Notes: generated by a model not told the origin, from the sequence alone. Shown: positions 8,641-17,050, numbered from the stretch's first letter. The stretch is DNA of 57,074 bases from Actinokineospora pegani (GCF_009745975.1 NZ_WHOL01000099.1:1-57074); one strand, 5' to 3'. Program-made: numbers and translations.

Positions 8641-9750
8641 GTGCGCCCGATCGGCCAGAGCGACGTCCGCAGGCACAACACCGCCCTGGTGCTGGCCGGG
8701 GTCACCGCGGGCGCGGGCCGCTCGCGCGCTGATCTGGCCGCCGCGACCGGACTGGCCAAGGCGACGGTCTCGGCGGTGGTCGACCGGCTGGTCGCGGGCG
8801 GGCTGGTCGAGGAGACCGGCCCGCAGGAGCGCTCCGGCGGCCGGGGCCGGACCGGTGTCGGCCTGCGCCTGTCGGCCGCGGGCCCGCACGGCGTCGGGGT
8901 GGCCATCGGCGTCGACCACCTCACCGCCTGCCTGGTGGACCCGCTCGGCCGCGTGCGCGCGCGGCGGGTGCGCGCCCGGGACAACCGGGGCGCGCCCGCG
9001 GCGGTGGTGCTGGCGGAGGTCGCGGGGGTGGTGCGGTCGCTGGTGCGCGTCGGCGCGCCCGTGGGCGGCGTGGGTGTCGCCGTGCCCGGGCTGGTCCGCG
9101 AGGGGGTGCTGTTGTCCGCGCCGAACCTGGGCTGGTCCGAAGTGGAGGTTGTGGTGCCCGGCTTCCCCGTGGTGGTGGCGAACGAGGCGAACGCGGCCGC
9201 GTTGGCGGAGCTGTCACCGGACGGGCCCCGGGACTTCGTGGTGGTGTCGGGGGAGGTCGGTGTGGGCGCGGGGATCGTGCGCGGCGGCGAGCTGCTCACC
9301 GGCGTGCACGGGTTCGCGGGGGAGTTGGGCCACGTGTGCGTCGAGCCCGCGGGGCCGCGGTGCGCCTGTGGGGCACGGGGGTGTTTGGAGACCTTCGCGG
9401 GGTCGGACAGCCTGCCCGCCGTGCGGGCGGCGGAGGCCGGGGACGCGAAAGCGTTGGCAGCGTTGCAGAAGGCGGGGACCAAGCTGGGCCAGGCGTTGTC
9501 CGCGCTGGTGAACCTGCTGGACATCCCGACGGTGGTGCTGGGCGGCGACCACGCGCGGCTGGCGCCGTGGCTCGTGCCCCCGCTGGTCGAGGAGCTGCGC
9601 GCCCGCGCGATCGGCGCCCCGTGGTCCGAGCTGTCCGTGCGCTCGTCGGCGCTGGGCGGGCAGGCCCCCGCGCTCGGGATGGCCCGGGCCGCCGTGGCAC
9701 ACGTCCACGGCGACCCGGACGCCTGGCTGCGCAGCCGTCAGGCGCTGTAG
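8641..9750 (+). CDS. ROK family transcriptional repressor (XylR type)
   Basis: This 369-residue protein has an N-terminal winged helix (NTALVLAGVTAGAGRSRADL, then ATGLAKATVSAVVDRL) followed by a ROK sugar-kinase-like domain. The zinc-binding ROK signature CACGARGCLETF is intact, as is the upstream GHVCVEPAG. The GTG start has GGGGAGG 5 bases upstream. Being divergent from xylA-xylB, it is most likely the xylose-responsive repressor. Its 3' end overlaps the convergent C39-like peptidase gene by 13 bp, with no hairpin between them. Confidence 0.92.
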   Translation: MRPIGQSDVRRHNTALVLAGVTAGAGRSRADLAAATGLAKATVSAVVDRLVAGGLVEETGPQERSGGRGRTGVGLRLSAAGPHGVGVAIGVDHLTACLVDPLGRVRARRVRARDNRGAPAAVVLAEVAGVVRSLVRVGAPVGGVGVAVPGLVREGVLLSAPNLGWSEVEVVVPGFPVVVANEANAAALAELSPDGPRDFVVVSGEVGVGAGIVRGGELLTGVHGFAGELGHVCVEPAGPRCACGARGCLETFAGSDSLPAVRAAEAGDAKALAALQKAGTKLGQALSALVNLLDIPTVVLGGDHARLAPWLVPPLVEELRARAIGAPWSELSVRSSALGGQAPALGMARAAVAHVHGDPDAWLRSRQAL

Positions 9751-10328
9751 CCCTTGGGTGGGATCAGGCTCGCGAGCTGGTCGAAGGTGAGCCAGTAGTG
9801 GTGGTTCCCGCCGAAGTTGGCCGGGTCGGCGATGTAGACCTGCCAGGTGTCGGGGTTGTAGCCGATGACCGTGAAGTAGTGGTAGATCGTGTAGTTCGGG
9901 TAGCCCGGCGGGTGGTTGTTCGCCGGGGCCACGATGTTCGCCACGATCGGGTAGTTGTTGTTGATGTTGAGCACGATGTCGCGCCACAGCAGGTCGCGCT
10001 GACCGGGCGTCGGCGGGTCGTTGGGCATCTCCTTGGTCTCGTACCAGCCCACGGAGCCCGCGAGGACCCCGGTGACCTGGCCGATCCAGTCGGTGCCGTT
10101 GGTGGTCGTGCCCAGCGCGCGGGCGAGGTCGCCCTGGGTGCGGTAGACGCCGCGCGCGGACAGCGCGATCCGCACGGCGGCGGGCCCGCACCAGTAGCCG
10201 GTCTCCTGGACCTGGTAGTCGTGGTTGAGGACTCTCCAGTTCTGGGCGTGCACGGGTTCGGCCGCGGCGACGGCGGGGGTGAGCAGGGACAGGGTGGCGA
10301 CGAGCGCGGCAAGGACGCGCAGGCGCAT
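9738..10328 (-). CDS. secreted C39-like (papain-fold) cysteine peptidase
   Basis: This 196-residue protein has a clear signal peptide (MRLRVLAALVATLSLLTPAVAAAEP, cleavage near residue 22). The papain-like core shows Cys in TGYWCGPAAVRIALS, His in YHYFTVIGY and Asp/Asn in IADPAN. This is the actinobacterial C39-like peptidase layout. It would act outside the cell, perhaps in processing peptides or envelope material. Its gene stands alone on the minus strand and overlaps the ROK gene tail to tail. Confidence 0.85.
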   Translation of the reverse strand: MRLRVLAALVATLSLLTPAVAAAEPVHAQNWRVLNHDYQVQETGYWCGPAAVRIALSARGVYRTQGDLARALGTTTNGTDWIGQVTGVLAGSVGWYETKEMPNDPPTPGQRDLLWRDIVLNINNNYPIVANIVAPANNHPPGYPNYTIYHYFTVIGYNPDTWQVYIADPANFGGNHHYWLTFDQLASLIPPKGYSA

Positions 10329-10429
10329 GGGAACCTCCCGTGGTCCGATGGGACGGTGGAAAGTTTACGGACCACGGCTGTACATGGATAGCCTGTGACC
10401 GGTGTCGGCCGGTGGCAGGAACCCGCCCG

Positions 10430-11146
10430 TCAGGGCAGGCGCACGGGCGGGGGCCCGCCCACCGGCCACGACGCCGGGGGCGGGCCGAACGCGCGACGGG
10501 CGGCCCGCACGGCCAGCGCCGCGACAGCGGCGTTGGCGCCGCCACCGATCACGGCGCCGATGCCGAACGGCGCCACCCGGCCTAGGACGATGATCCCCTG
10601 CTTGGCCCCGTACTTCGTGACGAAGTTCCTCCCCAGGACGCTGTTCACCCGGCGCAGCGTCGAGACGGGCACCTTGGCGACGAGTTGACGACCCCAGTGC
10701 TGCCCGGTGCGCTCGGCGACCTTGCCGATGGTGGTGGAGCCCGCCTCGCCGAGCAGGATGCCCAGGACGATCGTCCGGCGGCGCTCGACCTCGTCGAGGG
10801 GGACACCGTGGACCTCGGCGACCGAGAGCGCGAAGAGCGTGCTCAGCTCGAGGGACGTGAAGGCTTCGCCCGCCGACAGCGCCAGTGCGATCCCGGTGCC
10901 GACGGCGGGCGCGGCCGCGGCGCCCCCGACCGCGGCACCCGTGCCGGTCAGGGAGCTGACGTACATCCGCTCCAGGGTGCGAATCACCTGTGCCGGCGTC
11001 GCCTCCGGGTTCCGCTGGCGGGCCCTGGCGATGTTCTTGCCCACCAGCGAGCTCTGGATGGTGATCGCCTTGTCCACCAGGTCGAGGATCGGTTGCCCAC
11101 GCCGGCTCCCCGCCGGGACCGGTCCGTCGAGGGCATCTGGATCCAT
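10430..11146 (-). CDS. EcsC-like hypothetical protein
   Basis: The ATG at 11146 (MDPDALDG) is chosen because GAGGAG lies eight bases upstream. A further 16 in-frame residues upstream lack a binding site. The protein has 238 residues. Alternating Gly/Ala-rich hydrophobic helices (SSLTGTGAAVGGAAAAPAVGTG and VLGRVAPFGIGAVIGGGANAA, each shown within the limit by its start) resemble the EcsC family of membrane-associated proteins, and the final PFGIGAVIGGG is typical. The function is unknown. The family assignment is from memory of its pattern and is moderate. Confidence 0.65.
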   Translation of the reverse strand: MDPDALDGPVPAGSRRGQPILDLVDKAITIQSSLVGKNIARARQRNPEATPAQVIRTLERMYVSSLTGTGAAVGGAAAAPAVGTGIALALSAGEAFTSLELSTLFALSVAEVHGVPLDEVERRRTIVLGILLGEAGSTTIGKVAERTGQHWGRQLVAKVPVSTLRRVNSVLGRNFVTKYGAKQGIIVLGRVAPFGIGAVIGGGANAAVAALAVRAARRAFGPPPASWPVGGPPPVRLP

Positions 11147-11211
11147 GCCGCGAACTCCTCGGGTCGTCAGGCGCCAGGTCTCGCACGTGATCAACTGGGC
11201 GGAACCTGGCC

Positions 11212-12162
11212 TCAGAGCCAGTCGCGGCGTTTGAACATGGTGTAGAGGCCGAGGGACAGGACCAGGATCAGGGCGGTGGAGAACCAGACGCCCCAGGGTT
11301 GGTCGTGGCCGGGGTAGGGGACGTTCTGGCCGTAGAAGCCGGTGATGGCGGTGGGGATGGCGATGATGGCCGCCCAGCCGGTCACCTTCTTCATGATGAG
11401 GTTCAGGCGGTTGCTCTGGACGTTGAGCTGGGTCTCGCGGATGGCCGTGAGCTGCTCGCGCAGGATCTCGGTCATCTCCGCCGCGTGCGCGACGTGGTCG
11501 CTGACGTCGGCGAAGTAGGGGCGCAGCTCGTCGTCGTCGAGGGTCTTGTCGCGGGTGAGGGAGAGCATGACGTCGCGCATCGGGTGCAGCACCCGGCGCA
11601 GGGTGGTCAGCGTGCGGCGCAGCGCCAGGACGCGGCGCTGGATGTCCTGGTCTGGCTCGTTCTCGCCGAACACCGCGTCCTCGAGCTGCTCCAGGTCCTC
11701 GTCGAGGGCCTGCGCGGTGGCCAGGTGGCTGTCGGCGACCTCGTCGAGCACGCCGTGCAGCAGCGCGCCGACCCGGTCGGTCGGCGGGTCGGCGGCGTCC
11801 CAGCGGCGCAGGACCGGGGCGAGGTCGAAGCCGTCGTGCACGGTGACGATGGCCCGTTCGGTGACGAACACGCCCAGCTCGTGGCTGGCGAGCCCGCTCT
11901 CGCCCAGCCGCGTCAGGTAGACGGTGAGGAACAGGTGGTCGCGGTAGTGGTCGACCTTGGGCCGCTGCCGCGACTCGCGCGCGTCCTCCAGGGCCAACGG
12001 GTGCAGGCCGAGCTCCGCGCCGACCTGGGCCAGCTCGGAGTCGTCGGGGGCGCGCAGGTCGACCCAGGCCACGGCGCCCTCGCGGGCGAGCCGGTCGGCG
12101 AGGCCGCGGAGCCCGAGGTCCTCGTCGACCAGCTCACCCGCCCGGTACAGGCGGCCGCGCAC
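11212..12162 (-). CDS. corA: CorA family magnesium/divalent cation transporter
   Basis: This 316-residue protein has a large cytoplasmic N-terminal domain with long helices (DEDLEQLEDAVFGENEPDQD and following) and two C-terminal membrane helices. The loop between them reads FYGQNVPYPG where the classical family has YGMN, so the pore signature is GQN rather than GMN. The basic end FKRRDWL is typical. It mediates Mg2+ or related cation transport across the plasma membrane. The start is GTG. It lies four bases downstream of the aldo/keto reductase stop, so the two may be cotranscribed. Confidence 0.9.
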   Translation of the reverse strand: MRGRLYRAGELVDEDLGLRGLADRLAREGAVAWVDLRAPDDSELAQVGAELGLHPLALEDARESRQRPKVDHYRDHLFLTVYLTRLGESGLASHELGVFVTERAIVTVHDGFDLAPVLRRWDAADPPTDRVGALLHGVLDEVADSHLATAQALDEDLEQLEDAVFGENEPDQDIQRRVLALRRTLTTLRRVLHPMRDVMLSLTRDKTLDDDELRPYFADVSDHVAHAAEMTEILREQLTAIRETQLNVQSNRLNLIMKKVTGWAAIIAIPTAITGFYGQNVPYPGHDQPWGVWFSTALILVLSLGLYTMFKRRDWL

Positions 12163-12166
12163 CCGC

Positions 12167-13012
12167 TCAGCCCAGGCCCGCCAGCTCGTCCGCGGTCAGC
12201 ACCAGCTCCGCGGCCGCGGCCGAGTCGGTGATGCTCGCGGGCCGCGAGGACCCCGGGATCGGCACCACGACCGGCGCCTTGGCCAGCATCCAGGCCAGCG
12301 CGACCCGCTGCGGGCTCACCCCGTGCGCCCGGGCGACCGAGCGGAACGGGTCCGCCCCGCCACCGAGGTCGTCGGCCTTGCCGATGCCGCCGAGCGGGCT
12401 CCACGGCAGGAAGGCGATGCCCAGCTCCGCGCACAGCTCCAGCTCCGGCTGGCTGTCGCGGTAGGCGGGGGAGAACTGGTTCTGCACCGCGGCCAGCCGC
12501 CCGCCGAGGACCTCGTTGGCCTCGCGGATCTGGGCCGGGTCGAAGTTCGACACCGCGGCCATCCTGATCTTGCCCGCGTCGAGCAGCCCGGCCAGCGCGC
12601 CGACCGACTCGGCGATCGGCACCGCCGGGTCGGGGCGGTGGAAGTGGTAGAGGTCGATGGCCTCGACCCCGAGGCGCTTGAGCGAGGCCTCGCAGGCCGA
12701 GCGCAGGTACTCGGGCCTGCCGTCGAGGCCCCACCCGCCGTCCGGGGTGCGGGTGTGCCCGCCCTTGGTGGAGATCAGCACGTCCGCGCCCGTCCTGCGC
12801 ACGGCCTCGGCCACCAGCTCCTCGTTGTGGCCGAAGTCGTCGTGGCCCGGCGCGTAGGCGTCGGCGGTGTCGATCAGGGTGATGCCCGCCTCGACCGCGG
12901 CGACGACCGTCGCGACGGCCCGCTCGCGGTCGGGGCGCCCCTCGACCGACAGGGGCATGGCCCCGAGCCCGATCGCGCTGACCGCCGAATCGCCGATGGT
13001 GCGTGTCTGCAT
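12167..13012 (-). CDS. aldo/keto reductase
   Basis: The ATG at 13012 (MQTRTIGD) aligns with family N-termini and gives 281 residues. The catalytic tetrad is visible as Asp/Tyr in IDTADAYAPG, Lys in ISTKGG and His in LYHFHRPD. The NADPH-binding VVVPIPGSSRPASI lies near the C-terminus. It reduces aldehydes or ketones with NADPH, and the physiological substrate cannot be inferred. The gene is first in a possible pair with corA. Confidence 0.9.
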   Translation of the reverse strand: MQTRTIGDSAVSAIGLGAMPLSVEGRPDRERAVATVVAAVEAGITLIDTADAYAPGHDDFGHNEELVAEAVRRTGADVLISTKGGHTRTPDGGWGLDGRPEYLRSACEASLKRLGVEAIDLYHFHRPDPAVPIAESVGALAGLLDAGKIRMAAVSNFDPAQIREANEVLGGRLAAVQNQFSPAYRDSQPELELCAELGIAFLPWSPLGGIGKADDLGGGADPFRSVARAHGVSPQRVALAWMLAKAPVVVPIPGSSRPASITDSAAAAELVLTADELAGLG

Positions 13013-13220
13013 GCCGCTGATCGTGCCACCACGGTGCCTGCGCGGCCGGACGACGCCCGCGCACACCCTCCCCGGCGGTCACCTGAACCGGGTTATCCGC
13101 CGTCCTGTGTGGTCTGTCGCGGGATCGTGCTGGTAGACCTGGGTGGCCAAGTCCTGTGGCGGTGGCGGTGTCCGGTCCGGCCGATGCCCCCGGCCGGACC
13201 GGACACACCGCTGGTCCGCG

Positions 13221-13298
13221 GTCACTGCCGGCCCGCGGTCACTGCCGGCCCGCGGTCACTGCCGGCCCGGGGTCACTGCCGGTCCGCGGTCACTGCAC
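13221..13298. repeat. 17-bp tandem repeat, about 4.6 copies
   Basis: The unit gtcactgccggcccgcg begins at 13221, 13238, 13255, 13272 and 13289, with one or two mismatches in the fourth unit. The last copy overlaps the stop codon of the 123-aa gene on the minus strand, so every unit carries a copy of that stop context (cagtgac on the minus strand). Nothing else was seen between 13013 and 13289. Confidence 0.85.
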
Positions 13299-13661
13299 CT
13301 TGCGCGGCCAGATCGCCTTGCGCAGCGCGCTGTCGAAGGCCGCCGTGGCGGGCATGATGTCGGCCAGGTAGTCGTCCAGGGCGTCCGGGTCGGCCTCGGG
13401 GTCGGCGACGGGGCGCGGGCTCGGTCCGCTCCACTTGGCCTTGTTCATCCGGCCGTGGACCTCGCGCCACCAGTCGTTGATCTCCTCGGTGACCGCCTTC
13501 TCCGACTTGCGGGCCGACTCGGCGGCCCGGCCCGCCTCGTGGATGCGCGAGCCCAGCTTGGCCGCGCGCGCGGCCTCCTCCTCGCGGAAGCCCTCGGCCG
13601 CCTCGTGCGCCAGGCCGAGGAACGCCTTGTAGCGGCTGGCCGGGTCGGGGATCGCGGTCAC
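13290..13661 (-). CDS. small protein of the FtsK-like cluster (123 aa)
   Basis: The GTG start at 13661 overlaps the ATPase stop in GTGA, giving strong coupling. The protein is helical and charged. An N-terminal Ala/Glu-rich stretch (AAEGFREEEAARAAKLGSR) looks like coiled coil, followed by WWREVHGRMNKAKW and an acidic linker with paired aspartates (ALDDYLADI). There is no signal peptide or membrane helix. I do not recognise the family. Its position as the last of four linked genes argues that it works with the ATPase. Confidence 0.75.
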   Translation of the reverse strand: MTAIPDPASRYKAFLGLAHEAAEGFREEEAARAAKLGSRIHEAGRAAESARKSEKAVTEEINDWWREVHGRMNKAKWSGPSPRPVADPEADPDALDDYLADIMPATAAFDSALRKAIWPRKVQ

Positions 13662-16372
13662 GGCCGCACCTCCAGCGCGGTGGTGGTGTCGAACGGGATC
13701 AGCACCTCGGGCAGGCTGTGGGTGGTGCGGTCGAAGAAGACCGCCCGGTGCGGTCGCGGGGACCAGTCGACGATCTGGCCGCCCGCCAGCGTGTTCAGCT
13801 CGCCGCCCTGCACGTCCAGGGCCACCCAGCCGCCGATGTCGTCCATGCCGCCGAAGCCGAGCGTCTCCTTGAACCGGCCCATGCCGCGCCACCAGCCGAA
13901 GGTGTGCACGTTGCCCGACGGGCCCTTCTTGAGCAGGCCGCGCAGCCGGTCGAAGCCGCTCTCGGTGAACGGGTCCGGCTTGTGCTCGAGCAGGTGCGCG
14001 GCGGCGTCGACGGCGAAGAAGAACACGAACCGCCTGCGGTCCAGTGACGACGGCTCGGTCAGCTCGGCGATGTCCTCGCCGTAGCGCTCCTCGACGTCGT
14101 GCCCGTCCACCCGCAACCGCGTCGCCAGTGCCTCCGCGTGGTGGTTCAGGGCTTTCACCGGGCACCACAACTGGAACTCGCACTCGCTCGGGCCGTAGAC
14201 CCGCCCCAGCGACAGCGCCGCGCTCTCCAGCACCGCCAGCGCGTCCTTGGTCGCGGTGCCGATGACCGCCAGGTTGCGGCCGGGCACCGGCTCGATCCGG
14301 AACGCCGCCGACCGGTCGTGCACCTCGATGACCTGGCCCAGCACCGCCCCGCGCGGGGCGGCGTAGTCCGCGGCCCCGGCCAGCTCCGGCTGGTGCGCGC
14401 CGTCGAACAGCCGCGGCGTCGGGGAGTTCAGCAGCGCCCACAGGTCGCGCTGCAGCTTGTCGAAGGTGCCCCGGCTCGACGAGTCCGGCACGTGCGCGAC
14501 CTCGTTGCCGTGCGCCACGCCGGACTCGTGGTTGACCACCGCGTGCCAGCGCGGCAGCGACAGCGCGGCGGTGTTCTCCTCCACCAGCACCCGCTTGGCC
14601 TTGGGCATCGCGATCCGCAGCGTGCACTGGTCGTAGACCGCGGGCTTGCCCCAGAACGCCTCGATCCCGGCGATGTCCTGGCTGGCCAGCACCAGGTGGA
14701 TGCCCTGCGACCGGCCGCGCCTGGCCACGTCCTCCAGCAGCGCCGCGGCCTGCTGGGTGATCTGGTCGCGCCCGGCGAACAGCGCCTGGAACTCGTCGAT
14801 CACCGCGACGATGCGCGGCCAGTGCCCGCCCGGGTCGGCCTGGCGCAGCTCGGAGAGCTTGGTGACCTCCTGGCGCTTGGCCGCCTCCGCCCGCCTGGCC
14901 AGCTCCTCGGTGAGGAAGCGCAGCAGCGCCAGGCCGAACTCGCGGTCGGTGTTGACGTTCACCCCGACCAGCCGCGCCTGCGGCAGCCAGCTCGGGTCCT
15001 TGCGGCCGGGGGTCAGCCCGGCGAAGGACACGCCCTCCTTGAAGTCGAGCAGGTACAGCTCCAGCTCCGACGGCGCGTACCTGGCCGCGAGCCCGCCGAG
15101 CATGGCGTAGAGGAAGTTCGTCTTGCCCGACCCGCTGGGCCCGGCCACCAGCGCGTGCGGCGTGGCGTCGCCGAGCACGACCTCCACCGGGTCGCCCTCG
15201 TGGAACCCGACCGGGGTGCGCAGCTCGTCCACCGAGCTGGCCGTGCCCAGGGTGTCGGGCAGCAGGTCGGCGAACTGGCGCGGGCCGCCCCGGCGCACCA
15301 GCACCTCGGCGGCGATCGTCGTCGCGCCGAGGTTCACCAGGGACGCGGGCGGCGGCGGGTCCGGGGTGACGACCACCCCCGGCCCGGTCATGCTGCTGGT
15401 GGCCTCCTCCGGGCCGGTGAAGGTGACCGTCTCCACCGGGCTGTTGGCCGTCAGCGGCATGTCCACCAGCACCAGGTGCACCCCGGACTCCGGGCCGGTG
15501 CGGGCGATCCGGTTCAGCTCCTGGTACTGCTCGTCGGGCAGCCGCTCGCCGTTGCCGAACAGCACCGCCACCCGCCACGGCTCCACCCGCCTGCCCGCGG
15601 CGGCGCTCGCCTCCCGCAGCGACTGCTGGTCGCGCAGCGCCGCCGCGTGCACGCGGCGGATGTGCCCGGCGAGCTGGGCGAGCAGGTCGTCGAGCCGGGT
15701 CGGGTCGTGCACCACCACGAGCCCGGCCGTGGTCAGCGGCTGCAACCCGGGCAGCGGACCCGTCAGGTGCCCGACGTCCCACAGGTGCACCCGCACCAGG
15801 CCGGGCGCGAACGCGCTCAGCAGCCGCAGCACCAGCGCCTCGACCATCGCGTCCGCCGCGGGCCGCGCGCCCGGCACGGTGTTGACCCGCAGGTGCCCGT
15901 GGTCGAGCAGCGGCACCGCCAGCGGGAAGGCGTCCTCCGGGGCGGACTGCTCCACCAGCCCCGACCCGATCCGCCACAGCCGGGGCACCACCACGCCGGG
16001 GTCGACGCCCGCCTGGCCCAGCCAGGTCTGCCAGGGCTCACCGGCCGCGCCGGGCGCCTCGTCGTTGACCAGCCGGTGCACCCCGACCAGGCCGTCGGTG
16101 CGCCACCGTGCGTACCGGGCGTCGCGGCGCGCGGTGATCTCGTCCCACACCTGCCGCAGCGCCGGGTCGTCGGCCATCCGCTCGCCCAGCTCGCGATCGC
16201 CCGCCGCCGCGCCCAGGCCCTTGACCCGCAGGTCGCGTTCGAACTCGAGTTGGCGCACGGTGGTCTCGGCCCGCTCGCGCGCGCCCCGGGCCGCGCCCAG
16301 CGCCAGCCCCAGCACCTTGCGCAGCTCGGCCAGCGCCGCTTCGGCCCGCCGCTTGCGCTCGCCCTTCGCCAT
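13658..16372 (-). CDS. FtsK/SpoIIIE-type ATPase (T7SS EccC-like)
   Basis: This 904-residue protein has an N-terminal basic coiled-coil region (about 1-70) and a middle FtsK/SpoIIIE domain. Walker A GPSGSGKT is at about 410 and Walker B VAVIDEFQAL at about 522, followed by the sensor-like VLASQD. The C-terminal third, from about 660, looks like a second degenerate ATPase-like module without a Walker A. No transmembrane helices are evident, unlike DNA-translocating FtsK, and no gamma DNA-reading domain is visible. The lack of a membrane anchor and the small helical proteins encoded upstream resemble type VII secretion motor modules (YukB/EccC). A DNA-related role is not excluded. Confidence 0.85.
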   Translation of the reverse strand: MAKGERKRRAEAALAELRKVLGLALGAARGARERAETTVRQLEFERDLRVKGLGAAAGDRELGERMADDPALRQVWDEITARRDARYARWRTDGLVGVHRLVNDEAPGAAGEPWQTWLGQAGVDPGVVVPRLWRIGSGLVEQSAPEDAFPLAVPLLDHGHLRVNTVPGARPAADAMVEALVLRLLSAFAPGLVRVHLWDVGHLTGPLPGLQPLTTAGLVVVHDPTRLDDLLAQLAGHIRRVHAAALRDQQSLREASAAAGRRVEPWRVAVLFGNGERLPDEQYQELNRIARTGPESGVHLVLVDMPLTANSPVETVTFTGPEEATSSMTGPGVVVTPDPPPPASLVNLGATTIAAEVLVRRGGPRQFADLLPDTLGTASSVDELRTPVGFHEGDPVEVVLGDATPHALVAGPSGSGKTNFLYAMLGGLAARYAPSELELYLLDFKEGVSFAGLTPGRKDPSWLPQARLVGVNVNTDREFGLALLRFLTEELARRAEAAKRQEVTKLSELRQADPGGHWPRIVAVIDEFQALFAGRDQITQQAAALLEDVARRGRSQGIHLVLASQDIAGIEAFWGKPAVYDQCTLRIAMPKAKRVLVEENTAALSLPRWHAVVNHESGVAHGNEVAHVPDSSSRGTFDKLQRDLWALLNSPTPRLFDGAHQPELAGAADYAAPRGAVLGQVIEVHDRSAAFRIEPVPGRNLAVIGTATKDALAVLESAALSLGRVYGPSECEFQLWCPVKALNHHAEALATRLRVDGHDVEERYGEDIAELTEPSSLDRRRFVFFFAVDAAAHLLEHKPDPFTESGFDRLRGLLKKGPSGNVHTFGWWRGMGRFKETLGFGGMDDIGGWVALDVQGGELNTLAGGQIVDWSPRPHRAVFFDRTTHSLPEVLIPFDTTTALEVRP

Positions 16373-16409
16373 GCTCCACGCCTCACCGGCCCGCGTCCCC
16401 GCCAGGGCG

Positions 16410-16655
16410 CTAGAGCCTCATCCGGTAGTCGTCGACAGCCTGCCTGGCCCGGGCCACGAGTTCCACCGCCCTGGCCAGTTCCGCCGCGGCCTGGTCCAGC
16501 TCGACCGGGTGAAAGCCGTCGTCGCGGCGCACCGACGCCAGCGTCGCGCCCGCCTGCTCGATCGAGGTCGCCGCCGGACCGGCCAGCGTGCCCTGTGCGC
16601 TCTCCAACGCCGCCGAGACCGCGCGCAGGGTCTCGGCCAGGCCGGAGATCGTCAA
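16410..16655 (-). CDS. small helical protein (81 aa), WXG100-like in size
   Basis: I place the start at a TTG whose last two bases overlap the upstream stop in TTGA (16652-16655). That leaves no gap and gives an 81-residue protein. The composition is almost wholly helical and Ala-rich: LAETLRAVSAALESAQGTL, then a break around DDGFHPVELDQ, then AAAELARAVELVARARQAVDDY. This helix-turn-helix size class is that of WXG100/ESAT-6 proteins, although no WXG motif is present. It is probably a partner or substrate of the ATPase encoded 38 bases downstream. Confidence 0.65.
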   Translation of the reverse strand: MTISGLAETLRAVSAALESAQGTLAGPAATSIEQAGATLASVRRDDGFHPVELDQAAAELARAVELVARARQAVDDYRMRL

Positions 16656-16912
16656 AGCCGGGCCGCGTACCCCTCGACCGAGGCGATGCTCGACCGGATG
16701 GTCGACTGCACGCCCTGCAGCGTCTGCAACGCCTCCGCCAGCATCCCGTGCGACTGCGACACCTCGGCCTGGCTGCTGCCCTGGGTGGCGTTGAGCAGCG
16801 CGTTGCGGGCCTCGTCGAGGCGCATCGCCGCCTCGTTGATCGCGGCGATGCTCGCCTCGGCCTGCCGGTTCGACAACTGGATCCCGGCCCTGATCTCTTC
16901 CACGCCCGCCAT
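16652..16912 (-). CDS. small helical protein (86 aa), WXG100-like in size
   Basis: This 86-residue protein starts with an ATG. It is predicted as two amphipathic helices (VEEIRAGIQLSNRQAEASIA and SQSHGMLAEALQTLQGVQS) joined near NATQGSSQAEV, and ends GYAARL. The length and all-helical hairpin fit WXG100-like secreted proteins, but the turn lacks WXG. It is the first gene of the four-gene minus-strand cluster and is divergent from the methionine-salvage operon. Family membership is an inference from size, fold impression and context. Confidence 0.7.
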   Translation of the reverse strand: MAGVEEIRAGIQLSNRQAEASIAAINEAAMRLDEARNALLNATQGSSQAEVSQSHGMLAEALQTLQGVQSTIRSSIASVEGYAARL

Positions 16913-16953
16913 GACGCGACAATTTAGTGGCGATCACCGGCATCGGCTGAACC

Positions 16954-17050
16954 GGGTGCTCCATCAGGACCCGGTCCGCTCTGGCAACCGGACCACCGCT
17001 GCGCCATCGGCCACCGGCCGCCGCCGGATTTCACGCGTCCGGTGGCACCC
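16954..17050 (+). promoter_or_regulatory. candidate SAM-type riboswitch / structured leader of the mtn operon
   Basis: In the 268-bp divergent region, GGGTGC (16954-16959) can pair with GCACCC (17045-17050) as a closing stem. Inside it, GGTCC (16973-16977) pairs with GGACC (16990-16994) around a loop containing CTGGCAACC, the core string of S-box-type SAM riboswitches. A second hairpin pairs GCCGCCGGA with TCCGGTGGC, partly competing with the closing stem. It precedes a methylthioadenosine salvage operon, a known context for SAM riboswitches. A covariance search would settle it. Confidence 0.4.

Noticed and set aside
13221-13298. CRISPR array
   Set aside because: The 17-bp units abut one another with no spacers and there are no cas genes.
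13658-16372. Annotation as the cell-division DNA translocase FtsK
   Set aside because: No N-terminal membrane helices and no C-terminal gamma domain. The context is small helical proteins rather than division or dif functions.
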